From Xenopus tropicalis (taxonomy: Eukaryota > Chordata > Amphibia > Anura > Pipidae), in the NCBI RefSeq assembly GCF_000004195.4, contig NC_030679.2, forward strand, positions 17,773,212-17,837,211: a DNA stretch of 64,000 nucleotides, read 5' to 3'. Positions 46,561-57,237 of the stretch are shown piece by piece. The notes beneath the pieces are model-generated. The model did no database searches, was not told where the DNA came from, and saw only the letters and a list, made by a program, of their open reading frames with translations. The stretch's first letter is position 1. Each line of letters opens with the position of its first letter. Both the position numbers and the translations under genes were made by a program.

Positions 46561-46985
46561 CTGCCACTCTCCCCTGTTGCCATGTTAGAGCACCTACTAT
46601 TTTTTCTCAGTTTCCAAAGTTATCTATGTTCTCTTTATCTACTTACCTTTCTGCTCTATACACTTCCCACCCACTCTCTCCGCTTTGGGACAAACCCATT
46701 GTGCCTTTGCTGCCTACGGACGACCGAGAAAAGGGGATTTGTTATACTCACCGATAAAGCCTTTTCTCTGAGTCCCGTCACGGCAGCACAGGGAGTCCCA
46801 CCCCTATGTCTCTTCTAATCAGCTGTGTTAACGCAGGGATGAGGGAGGAGGAGCAGGGGATACAGGACCTAGCCTTTTTGCTATCCTGCCTCCTAAAGGG
46901 GAGAGCGCATTAACCCATTGTGCCTGTGCTGCCGTGATGGGACTCTGAGAAAACGCTTTATCGGTGAGTATAACTAATCCCCTTT
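46561..46985. repeat. DIRS 3' terminal palindromic region
   Basis: GTTATACTCACCGATAAAGC (46743-46762) with TGAGTCCC and CGGCAGCACAGG pairs with its reverse complement at 46923-46977 (CTGTGCTGCCGTGATGGGAC ... GCTTTATCGGTGAGTATAAC). A further partial copy (CCCATTGTGCCTTTGCTGCC) precedes the left arm at about 46695. DIRS elements need inverted termini plus an internal complementary region to make circular DNA, and this layout fits that. Confidence 0.75.
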
Positions 46986-47339
46986 TCTGGCCTCACAGTG
47001 TCCCTCAAGATCTGAAACATTGTCTATATACCACAGTCAGGTTGGACAGTCAGTACCTGGTACCTACAAAAAGGTTCCTTTCCGAGTTAAGGCACTCTGC
47101 ACTTGATGTGAATGTAAGAGTGTATAAATGATGTCAGGAGTGAGTGTGATGATGTTGTGGGGCGGAGTTATGATATCGGTGCTGAGGCTGAATCGTTACT
47201 CTGATGCAATTGGGTGGTTTCTGCCCAAAAAACTGGGTTGCCCCATTCAAAATCAGCATAAGTGACAACCCTATGCACAAATTAAAAATACATGTAATTC
47301 TAAGAACCTTGCCAGTATACTTTTTCAGTGTAATCCCGC

Positions 47340-49290
47340 CCCCTGCCTTTTTGTGGCGACACTCCAAACCCCCCAATTTTCCCATTGACTTTGACAGGGA
47401 AGATTTTCAAACTGCTGCCACACTTACAGCTTTAAAGCTACACCCCCCAAACTTGAATAACATAATAATGGGGTCACCCCAAATGAAACAGTGACATTTG
47501 TTGGATGACCCCAAAGTGGGAGGGGCCAACAACAGTCAATCAAATTTCACCCATTGGCTTTTATGGGGAAATTGAATCTGCTGCCAAACTTAGAGCTCGC
47601 AGCTTCACTCCCCAAACTTGAATTACATAGTCATGGGGTCAGCCTGACTGAAAATATGATGATTGTTGGATGCCCAAAAGTGGGCGGAGCTGTGAAAAGC
47701 AAATCCGATTTTACCAGTTAACCTGACGGAAATTCAACCTGCTGCCATTCTCACAGTAATAATGCCGGGGTCCCCAAACTTTGCAGAGTTAGGCACCACG
47801 TAACTGTGGTTCAAGGTTAGAAACAGTGAGTGGAGCCACCAACAGCCAATCAGATTTTATCTATTGACTTTTAATGGGGAAATTCAACCTGCTGTCATTC
47901 TCACAGTATTAACCCCAGGGTCCCCAAACTTTTCGCAGTTGGTCACTAGGTGACTGCAGTTTAGGTTTTGACAAAGTGGACGGAGCCACCGACAGCCAAT
48001 CAGATTTCACCTATTGAATTTTATTGGTTTGATGCCAGGGTTCCCAAACTTTGCCCAGTCAGTAACTGGGTGACTACATGCTCAAGGTTAGAAAAAGTGG
48101 GTGGGGCCACCAAAAGCCAATCACATTTCTATCATTGTTTTCAGTGGGGAAAATTTAACTGCTGCCATTCTCACATGTTTAATGTCAGGGTCCCCAAACT
48201 TTGCACACTTTGTCACTGGGTGACTATGTTCCAAATTTCAAAAAGTGGGCAGGGCAACAGCCAATCAGATTTCACCTATAGACTTCAATGTTTAAATTTA
48301 AACTGCTGCCATTCTTTAAATACTAATACTAAGGTCCCCAAACTTTGCAGAACTAGTCACCAGGTAACTGGAGTTCAGAGTTACAAAAAGTGGGTGGAAC
48401 AACTAACAGCCAATCAGATTTTAACTATTGATTTTCAATGGAGGAATTCAACCTGCTGCCATTCTCACAGTATTTACTAGGTCACTAGGGGACTGCATTT
48501 TTAAGGTTTTAAAAAGTGGGTGGAGCCTCCAACAGCCAGTCAGACTTCACCTATTGGATTTTTTTTGGTTTAAATTTAAAATGCTGCCTTTCTCACACTG
48601 TTTAGGTCAGGGTTCCCAAACTTTGCACAGGCAGTCACTGGCTGACTACATATTCAGGGTTAGAACAAGTGGGCGGAGCCACCAATAGCCAATCCATTTC
48701 CACCAATTAAATTTCATTGGTTTATATTTAAACTGATGCCATTATTTAAGTATTTAAGTTGTTAAACTTTCTAGAGTTAGTCACTGGGTATTTGCCGTTC
48801 AAAGTTAGAAAAAGTGGGCAGAGTCACCAACAGCCAATTGCATTTCACCTATTTACTTTCAATGGTGAAGTGTAAAATGCTGTAAGTCTCACAATGTTTA
48901 AGCCTGAATCCCCAAACTTTGCACTGGGTGACTTCGACTCAAGGTTAGAAAAAGTGGGCACACCCACCAACCACCAATCACAATTTACCTGTTGACTTTT
49001 ATTGGTTTAAATTTAAACTGCTGACGTACTTTAATTAGTAATCCTAGGGTCCCTAAACTTTGCAGAGTTAGTCACTGGGTAACTGCAGTTCCAGGTTAGA
49101 AAAAGGGGGCGGAGCCACCAACAGCCAATCAGATGTCACTCGTTGACTTTCAGTGGGGAAATTTAAATTGCTGCCATTCACTATTAAAACCAGGGTCCCC
49201 AAACTTTGCACAGTGGTTTTTACTATAAAACTGTAGTCCAAGGTTAGAAAAAGTGGGCGGAGCCAACAACAGATCAGATTTCATTCAGTG
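47340..49290 (+). repeat. Diverged ~145-bp tandem array, about 13 units
   Basis: Units of roughly 123-150 bp share, in order, GTGGGCGGAGCCACCAACAG, CCAATCAGATTTCACC, TATTGACTTTTATTGG, AACTGCTGCCATTCTCACAG, GGGTCCCCAAACTTTGCA and CACTGGGTGACT. The AGCCAATCAG core is exact at 47844, 47994, 48259, 48408 and 49122. The first two or three units (47340-47750) are more distant. Units differ by many substitutions and indels, so the array is old. Open frames here have no independent support. Confidence 0.88.
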
Positions 49291-49578
49291 ACTTCACGGA
49301 TTTCAACCCAACATGAAGTCTGTTCTCAAATGTAGTTTCTATTGTATGTAAAAACTGTCTTTTGCTATTCTCTTCACTGCTTATTCTGACTACAGGTACT
49401 GCTGAAAGAATGTAGCAATGTAGCAGCAACAGCTCCAGCCCAGATGCCAATTCCCGTAATGCCTTGCAAGTTTTGTCATTAATGGACCTGTAAGGAAAGA
49501 GAATGGCTGGAGTAAACTTTTCACTTTCTATTTTATTCCCCATTAGACAGCAGATCTGCTGAATATAATAATCAGCTT

Positions 49579-50374
49579 TAGGGATGTAGCGAACCTCAAA
49601 AAAAAAGTTCGCGAACCTGTTCGCGAACTTCCGCCGAAAATTGCGAATATTCGCGAACTTTGCGAACCCCATAGACTTCAATGGGAAGGCGAACTTTAAA
49701 AAATAGAAAAGCCATTTCTGCCCAGAAAACTGATTTTAAAGTTGTTTAAAGGGTGCCACGACCTGGACAGTGGCATGCAGGAGGGGGATCAAGGGCAAAA
49801 ACCTCTGAAAAATTGACACACGCCGTTTTTCGAAATGATCGGTAATTTTGCGACTTTTTCGTATTTTCCGGCGCTTTCGTAAAGTTATCGTAAGTTTTGC
49901 GACTTTTTCGGAGCTTTCGTAACGTTATTGTAAGTTTTGCGACTTTTTCGGAGCTTTCGTTACGTTATCGTAAGTTTTGCGACTTTTTCGGAGCTTTCGT
50001 AACGTTATCGTAAGTTTTGCGACTTTTTCGGATCATTCGTACCGTTATCGTAAGTTTTGCGACTTTTTCGGATCACTCGTAACGTTATCGTAAGTTTTGC
50101 GACTTTTTCGGATCATTCGTACCGTTATCATAAGTTTTGCGACTTTTTCGGATCATTCGTAACGTTATCGTAAGTTTTGCGACTTTTTCGTACCGTTCTC
50201 GTAAGTTTTGCGATTTTTTCGGAGAATTCGTACCGTTATCGTAAGTTTTGCGATTTTTTCGGTGCCGGCGAACCCAAATTGCGAACATCACGAAAAGTTC
50301 GCGAATTTGCGGACTTGCGAACACCCGATGTTCGCGCGAATTAGTTCGCCGGCGAACAGTTCGCTACATCTCTA
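49579..50374. mobile_element. hAT-type non-autonomous element, 796 bp
   Basis: Ends TAGGGATGTAGCGAAC and GTTCGCTACATCTCTA are inverted repeats. Both flanks are ATCAGCTT (49571-49578 and 50375-50382), an exact 8-bp target duplication that identifies a hAT-type insertion. Sub-terminal DNA is full of TTCGCGAAC palindromes on both sides. The middle (49849-50263) is a 40-bp tandem repeat. There is no transposase. Confidence 0.92.
49849..50263 (+). repeat. 40-bp minisatellite inside the hAT-type element
   Basis: Ten copies of GTAAGTTTTGCGACTTTTTC with a variable half: the first units carry GGAGCTTTCGTAACG and later ones GGATCATTCGTACCG, with one shorter 30-bp unit near 50190. The two blocks of variants suggest stepwise local amplification. 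Open frames on either strand are repeat artefacts. Confidence 0.93.
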
Positions 50375-50382
50375 ATCAGCTT

Positions 50383-51054
50383 GAGACTGCAGGCTTTCAT
50401 ATAAAGAGAAAGTGAGGCAGGGCAGCTTTACCATATCATAATTACAAATCAGATTTATATACACTCATTTGCATTAACTCTAAAGTTATGCATGTTATTT
50501 TTATATTTAATGCAGATTAGTGCATTTATTTTCCCTGCTTTAGAACCACACTGATGTGGAATTTTTATCCTTATTTTAGAACAATAAAAATGAATGCACT
50601 TAACCACAGATTTTTATAGAAAGTGGGGAAAAAAAGACTCTTAAACCGGGAACGGTAAGTTTATTATGTTAACACAGGTTCTGGCAATGTGCTGAATATT
50701 TATGAATGGCAGTATCTTGCCTGGTGTTTATGTGCTCTGTGGCTAGGTGTCGTTTAAGCCTTAATTGAGGTTTCTACCCACAGTACAGCAAAATAGCATT
50801 GCCTTCCTGCAAATGTAATAACCATATAACTGTCTCTTTATATTTATGACTGTTTTGTTTATTCCTTCCTAATTTACAATACCATGCTTGCCTGCTAGAT
50901 TTTTATCAACACACATTTTATATAAATGTAATCTACTATAAATAGTGCTTGTTCCCTTCTAACGTATTGGCTTGTATTCATTTCATGTATACCCACTAAT
51001 GTCAAATATTCCATGAACTATTATCTCCTAATTCAATGCTTCCCAGGTTTTGTT
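50383..51054. other. No gene recognised
   Basis: Unique-looking AT-rich sequence. Confidence 0.5.
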
Positions 51055-51290
51055 CTATTACTATAATTTATAGAGCACCAGCATATTAAGATTGTTCATC
51101 GTGCACATCAGTCCCTTCCCCAATGGCGCTTACAATTTAAGGGCTTTATCATATTCCTGCCTGTATGTTTTTGGAGTGTGAGAGAAAACCATAGTGCCTG
51201 GAAGAAACCCATGCAGACCTGGAGAACATTACAAAACCCTTGCGCATTGTGCCCTTGCTGGAATAAAACCTAGGATCCAAAGGCAAAAGT
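51055..51290. repeat. Old widely dispersed vertebrate-type repeat
   Basis: TTTATAGAGCACCAGCATAT, CATCAGTCCCTTCCCCAATG, TTTTTGGAGTGTGAGAGAAA and GGAAGAAACCCATGCAGACC, followed by TTGTGCCCTTGCTGGAATAA, follow a pattern found in many fish and frog genomes. I do not recall the family name with certainty. It is diverged and non-coding. Confidence 0.55.
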
Positions 51291-53337
51291 CAGTTTCACA
51301 GACAGCTGGCTTATCAAGTGCTAAATTTGATGGTGGGGCACCCAGACACCCATCCCCACCATTGCTCACACCCACCCCCTCCCGGGTGTCAGGCAACAAC
51401 AGCTATATAAATTACCCACTAAGATATTGATATGCAACCCATATGGTTCTGGTGCCCTAGACTTCCCAAAAAAAAAAACAGTCTGCCTGTTATGTACCCA
51501 AAAGCCTCCCCCATATACCTTACCAGATTCTTGATTCTGTGTGGTGTATTGTGTATTGTGCATGCTTACTTTTCAGACATTCCAGATCAAAGATCTAAGA
51601 TCCAAATTGTGCACATATTACACCTAAATCTATAGGACAGCGCCTAGCTCATTGACACTATTGATGGATTTTAACAACTCCCACTTCCTGAGCCATCTCA
51701 GCCTTTTTTAAAATTTTCATACTGCTTTAATCTGTTCAAACATTTTGTTTTTGTGGACCAAGTCAGCAGCTTTTATTGGCCTGTGTATGGCCACCTTTAG
51801 TCCTGGTATTATTGGAGAAGAGGGGTGTAATAAGATCTTGTAGCACCTACAGTGACCAGACTGCCATGACAGACCTTTGTCCTGTCTTTGATGCTGTGCC
51901 ATGCTAAATAAAATAAATTGTTGTTTTCCTGGCTAAAAAGTTTCAGCATTTAGCTTTTTGGCGCTTCTGGTCACAGGTTTGGGAGGTGTATATGAGGGAG
52001 TGCTTACTGGTTAACAGAATGGTCTGAATGCCTATTGACATATTGCCTTAACCTTGTGTTTTGTTGATATTCTAAATTTTTAATTTGCCAAAACAAATAT
52101 ATGAACAGATTGAGGCATGGTCTGTTTGCTCATCTCAGCTTACTAGTTGTTGTCCAGGGAATCTGAAGAAATAAGAAAAAGAACTGCATGGTTCTTACCA
52201 AGGACAGGAAAAACATCAAGAAACCAGGCCAAGGTTGGCAGAGGTAGCAAAGATACAATGTTGAAAAGCAAAGTCAAAGCCAAGGCAGACAACTTATACT
52301 AGCATTGCATTCGGCAGGAAGACAATTTTGACTGAGGAACAAGTCAAGTCAAGGCCGAGTACTTTTATACAGGTCATGGAACTCTGAGGTGACTTCTAAT
52401 ACCCTCTACTTTACAATATTTTTTATTATAATACAAAAGTTTCATGTGACAAATTCAGTGTCGGACTACCCACCAGGATACCGGTGGGCCCAGGTGTCAG
52501 TAGGCCCTCCTGCTCACCCAACCATTTGCCTTGCCCATTATATATATAAAGAAGTCTACTTCTTTATTCTCTCACTAGGTCAGATTGGTTATGTGACAAA
52601 CTTTCACTAGAGGGTTTACAAGTTCTACGTCCCATTTTTTCACTAGGGAACATACACATGGTTTATGGAATATAAAACAAAGGGAACAAACTTCATTTAG
52701 TAGTGAGATCTTTCCATACCTAAGTGCATGGTAACAAGAACCCTGCAGGTTTCAACTTGATTTATGTATCTATTGTTTTATACAAGTTTGAATTGTATAT
52801 GCAGCGTTTTACATTAAAAATTCCAACTTGCCTAATCAATGAAATGTTGGTATTTGTTTGCAGCAACTGCAGCAGATTGATAAAACTTTGCTCAGCAAAC
52901 AGATTAGCTTTAACACTTAACAGGACCTCTGACAGTGAGTGTTTTCCATTTATGAGACAGGGCCAACTATATGCAACTGTAGTAAAAGGAGCTTTCCTAT
53001 CAACAAATAGAATATAAGCTTGACAAATCTTGTGCTACCCAGTGTTATTTGAATAAAAATGGCCTTGCCTAAAACTAGAATTCCCCTTTAGAAAGGCTTT
53101 CTGACAAAATGTCAGGGCATTCTAATTTTTGCCAGGGTATCCGATCCCTTACTGTTTATTTTTCTTGTACTTATGGTGGTATGTATTATATGTGTAATCC
53201 TATTTTGGCTAGTATGACTCTAACATGCAGGATAGGCCTTCGCAAATGGAAGAAATACGCTTATGAGGTGTTTCTGAACTGCAACTCTCCACAGCCAAAG
53301 GTGTATATGATGGAATTTAGGACGTCAGAGGTTCTTT
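51291..53337. other. No gene recognised
   Basis: About 2 kb of unique-looking sequence. Open frames up to 97 codons show no family motifs. Confidence 0.5.
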
Positions 53338-53929
53338 TGTGATGAACTATAACTTGATTTATTGGTGAAATACAGAGCAGTATGCAGGGTGAATCCTCAC
53401 AGCACTGAGGTATAGTTGTAAAATGTCAGATGCAGTTGCAGTAGAAGTAGAATGTTGTAGCACCATTGTAGAGACTGATATGTAATAGTAGACAGAAGTC
53501 CCAAGGGTGCCCACCTTAACTGGCTCGGGATTCCTTCAGCCAACTGTGGATCAGGGTTTAGATATAACCTGAATCCTATGTCTGAACTGCAGTCCCTACA
53601 ATAAGGCGGCAGAGCCTTGAGTGTACTAAACCCACTAAATTCTCCTTTGTTGGAGCGCACAGCTGCACTTGCTGAATAACCCTGAGCTAAGTCAAACACC
53701 TAGAGCGTGCTATTACAGAGGCAAATGAATTCACCTCATTCACGGGGTCCCTGATTCCCCGCCCTGCATTTCACTATATTACAGTGTGCAGGAAGTGGCC
53801 ATCCTATCTAGGGGCCAATAATTGCACAGATGCAAATATCAGAAATGGAAACATATTCTGCTCAGTAACAGCAAACTAGGAAGTGTAGGGATAAAACCAT
53901 AGGGAATATTAACTCTATGGGTCCCTACA
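53338..53929 (-). mobile_element. Probable solo LTR, minus strand
   Basis: On the minus strand the block starts TGTAGGGACCCATAGAG and ends AGTTATAGTTCATCACA, giving TG...CA ends. An AATAAA signal lies about 20 bp before the end (near 53358), as expected of an R-U5 boundary. I found no target duplication, so the ends are tentative. The 100-codon frame at 53699-53397 lies wholly inside and shows no family motif. Confidence 0.45.
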
Positions 53930-54526
53930 TATGTATTTGAATGGGTTGGAATATATGTACAAAATTGTTCTGTTTGTGACTTTTTCAAAACACTTATAAC
54001 TGCTTTTCTTGAGTGATTTACTTGCCTAAAACTAGACCTAAAAATAATGTAATGTAACGGACTGTAACTTGAGGCAGTTGCCTAGGTCGAAGCGCCTTAA
54101 ATGGATAAATAAAAAAAGGTAAACCCTAGTCGTAAATTGAGTTTCTTTTTTCTTTAAATAGTTTTCTTCCTGCATAGAATCTTCCTTTAGAAGAGTCAAA
54201 TTGCATTATAAATAATGTCCCCAGAGAAACGGCTCTGTTGAATCAATAGCTCCGAGTGAACAGCAAAGTTTGTACGGTTATTTTTTAAAAGGTAACAGCC
54301 TGTGTTTATTTCGCTCCAAGCCATACTTTTCTCTTTGCATTTCCACTGCCATTTTCAGTCTCCGTCACAGCTTGATGACTCCAGACCAGACAAAGGAGAG
54401 ACACTCCTATTAGGTACTTCTCACCCACTGATTTCATCCCACTCTGAAATTGAATTAATTTTCCCCTCTCTGCTGCAATTGCCTTCATCTCTGTCTTAGC
54501 AGGGTAAATCCAGCCAGGAGAGTTAA
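53930..54526. other. No gene recognised
   Basis: Unique-looking sequence with nothing supported. Confidence 0.5.
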
Positions 54527-54866
54527 GCTGGCCATACACGTGGCGATCTCACGATGTTTCGTACGACCGTCGGTCGCACGAAACATCGTCAGATCCGCCA
54601 CACACCATTCAGGGCTGAATCGGCAGGTAAGGAGGTAGAAACAATAGGATTTCTACCTCCTTCTGCCGATTCAGCTCTGAAGGGAGAATTTTGGTCAGGC
54701 GCCTTCTATGGCGCCCGATCAAAATTTTCTAACTTGGCCGATCGGCGAGCCGACCGATTTCAGCAGCTTCCTGCGATATCGGTCGGCTCGCTGACATGCC
54801 ATACACGCACCGATTATCGTACGAAACGAGGTTTCGTACGATAATATCGGTGCGTGTATGGCCACC
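54527..54866. mobile_element. TTAA-type MITE with nested palindromes
   Basis: The ends GCTGGCCATACACG and CGTGTATGGCCACC are inverted repeats, flanked on both sides by TTAA (54523-54526, 54867-54870). Inside are several hairpins: CGATGTTTCGTACGACCG against CGCACGAAACATCG, GAATCGGCAG against CTGCCGATTC, and ATTATCGTACGAAAC against GTTTCGTACGATAAT. 340 bp, GC-rich relative to its surroundings, no coding capacity. TTAA duplication points to a piggyBac- or Kolobok-type transposase in trans. Confidence 0.9.
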
Positions 54867-54870
54867 TTAA

Positions 54871-55694
54871 AAGAGAATCACTGGAGCAATTTCCCTCTTT
54901 AACTCTTTGCAGGTACGATGCAAAACAAACCCACACAGACACTAGTATCAGGAGCCAACTAACCTGCCTGTATGATAGTGGGAGTATATCAGAATATGTG
55001 GAGGGAACAGATAAACTCTTTGCAAATACTTTTCAGGTTAGAATCAAACTTGTGGCCCCAGGCTTCAAAACAACAGTTCTAAGCAACAATCCTTAATTTA
55101 GTTCTCAAAATGTAATAATCACTTTTGTTGCTTGGCAAAGTCTCTTTTCTGGAACTTATGTCACTGTTCTTTTTTTATAAATTTGGAATTTGGCTTTTAA
55201 AAGTTACATTCAATGTATTTCCACCAATAAAGGATTCCCTGGGTTTGGTTTCAGCAAAGATTTGGGAAAATGTATGCTACATTATATCTGCAAGAAGTTT
55301 GCATTTCTTACAGTGCTTGAATGGGATTCCTACAGGTACTGTGGTTTATGCCATAAAACCTTAGATTGTAAGTTCCTCTGGGGTGGAGACTGATATGAAT
55401 GATGTATAATCTACGTAAGACTCCTGTGCTATATGCTGGCTGTATATTACTAAAGGTTAATAATACTGGTTGAAAGGGCTAGATAATAGCCAGATAGCTG
55501 ATTTATCCCCAGGTCTGGGCTGGCAAAGGGCATTTTAGTGATGCAAGGTAAGCACTGTTTTGCAAATATATTTGGAAAATGAGAAAACAAAATGCTAAAA
55601 TTTTTGTCCATAAACAAAAATCTTCAAAAAATCTTCAACTTCAACCAACTTTATTACAATGTACATTGCACTTTATAAGTAAAACCCAGTACTA
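54871..55694. other. No gene; short LINE-tail-like piece
   Basis: At about 55361-55450, TTAGATTGTAAGTTCCTCTG and GGGGTGGAGACTGATATGAA resemble a common LINE-derived 3' tail but are diverged. Otherwise nothing supported. Confidence 0.45.
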
Positions 55695-55870
55695 GGGCTC
55701 ATTTATCAACACTGGGCAAATTTGCCCATGGACAGTAACCCATAGCAACCAATCAGTGATTTGTTTTTTTTCCAGCCAGCTGCAGGTAGAACGATGAATG
55801 CAAGATATTGATTGGTAGCCATGAGTTACTGCCCATGGACAATTTTGCCCAGTATTGATAAATGACCCCC
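55695..55870. mobile_element. Short MITE with long inverted ends
   Basis: GGGCTCATTTATCAACACTG and GGGCAAATTTGCCCATGGAC at the left match the reverse complement of the right (GTTACTGCCCATGGACAATT, ATTGATAAATGACCCC) over about 45 bp. The centre contains CCAATCAGTGATTTG. Non-coding, 176 bp, Harbinger-like termini, and no clean target duplication. Confidence 0.8.
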
Positions 55871-56653
55871 AGTATGTTGTTTGCAAAAAGTAAACTTCAA
55901 TGCTAATTTGGGATCTAACATAATAGAATAGAGCAATCTTCTAGTCTTAATATGACCAGATAGAGTTGGACTAAAAAGTTGCATTTACTGAAATGCATTA
56001 AATCATGTACACCCACATGTCATCAAGATTTTTTGGATTCAGTTGTGCCTTTTCCAGGGAAAGTAGAAAAATGAGCCACATGATAGATCAAAGCCATTGA
56101 GTTATGACCACTTATGTAATTTCAGATCATGCAAATCAGTCCTACTCAACCATATTAAGTAGTTTAATCATTACCAGGGCTTGGTTTCTCTTTAAAATCT
56201 CTGAAATGTTACATGCAGAATGGTAGATAAGGAAGTCTTTATATAATAATTTGTCAGTCCATAAATAATGAATGTAAAGCAAACAGTACAAAAATAAGCA
56301 TGAACTCTCTTTCTACATTAAACTGTGTCAAGGTCTTTTAGAGTGATTAATGAAGGTAGTCAATATTAATGCTCAAGATTAAAATTCTCAATGTCTTTAT
56401 GTAGTGTAGACGGAATACATTAAGCTGATAAGTCCTCCACTAGGTTGGTTACGAATTGTGAGAAACATATATCTTTCGTCAATGGAAAATGTGTCTTTGA
56501 CCTTCATGCAATGAATTTGAGGCTCACTAACAGTTAATGGATATGCGTGTCTTATCCTTACGATTAAGAGGGATACTATAATTAAATTTTTTCCTCTTAA
56601 TCCCTTTGCGTTTTACACTCAAACTTTTGAAAGGGAAAATGCATGCTACATTA
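55871..56653. other. No gene recognised
   Basis: Unique-looking sequence with nothing supported. Confidence 0.5.
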
Positions 56654-57110
56654 TATGGGCAAAAGTATGAGGACGCCTGCCTGTCCATTTAAAACCGAAG
56701 GTATTAAATGTCATCTCTTTGCAGCTAAATTAGCCATTCCCTTCTACTCTTCTGGGAAGGATCTCCACTTTGTGTTGGAACATTCTTGCTGGAATTTGAT
56801 TCTATTCCTATGGAAGAGGTTGGGCACCAATACTGGCAATCACACCTTGCTAGCAGTTGTCATTCCGAATTATCTCAGAAGAGGTGTTAAGTTGAGTTGA
56901 AGTCAGGGCCTTTGTGCAGGCCAGTTAAGCTCTTCTACTCATATCTCAGCAAATCCATTCTGTATGGACCTCACTGAGTACATTGGGGCATTATTGTGCT
57001 GAAACTGGAAAGAGCCTTCTTTAAGCTATTGTCACAAAGTAGGAACCATGGAATTTCCAAGAATGTCATGGTATGATGCAGTGACACCTGTGGGTGTGAA
57101 TTAAATAACC
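56654..57110 (-). pseudogene. Degenerate Tc1/mariner-like transposase remnant
   Basis: The left edge TATATGGGCAAAAGTATGAG resembles the terminus of a common Tc1-like family. On the minus strand, near 56945-56880, translation gives EELNWPAQRPDFN, matching the Tc1 signature WPxQSPDLNPIEHLW before stops intervene. Further 3' segments (CTTCTGGGAAGG, TTGTCACAAAGTAGGAACCATG in DNA) follow the order of that family. Many stops and indels are present. The active-site region is mostly absent, and no right terminus is visible. Confidence 0.65.
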
Positions 57111-57237
57111 AATTCCAATGATAACTAGTTCACACATATTTTTTAGGGCATTGGTTCATTAGTGTTTAATTTACCATAGGAGATAACTCACCACCATGGC
57201 TTAGATTTGTGGAAAGGTCTAGGTGACTTTTTTTTTT
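57111..57237. other. No gene recognised
   Basis: Short spacer before the purine-rich tract. Confidence 0.5.

Larger units (their letters stand above)
40886..46985 (+). mobile_element. DIRS-type retroelement, broken
   Basis: Order of parts is gag, RT, RNase H, tyrosine recombinase and a palindromic terminal region, which is the DIRS plan; such elements integrate with a tyrosine recombinase and not an integrase. Every gene has frameshifts or stops, and an L2-type LINE sits in gag. I see no left terminal repeat matching the right-end GTTATACTCACCGATAAAGC, so the left end seems truncated. The start given is approximate. Confidence 0.88.
40772..47276. mobile_element. Older TIR repeat apparently split by the DIRS element
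   Basis: The left part (about 40772-40885) has TATATAGGGTTGCCACTTG and ends near GGGGCAGAGTTAT. The right part (about 47140-47276) has TGGGGCGGAGTTATGATATC and ends GTGACAACCCTATGCA, the reverse complement of the left start. The halves look like one repeat with AGGGTTGCCAC ends, into which the DIRS element went. The exact break points are not certain. Confidence 0.5.

Noticed and set aside
47968..48480. 170-codon open frame in the tandem array
   Set aside because: Runs through several repeat units with recurring CHS and VPKLC phrases that reflect the repeat, not a protein family.
49849..50263. CRISPR array
   Set aside because: Adjacent 40-bp units with no unique spacers, inside a hAT-type element in a vertebrate-like genome.
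53397..53699. 100-codon minus frame as a gene
   Set aside because: Lies wholly inside a probable LTR upstream of its AATAAA; no protein motif.
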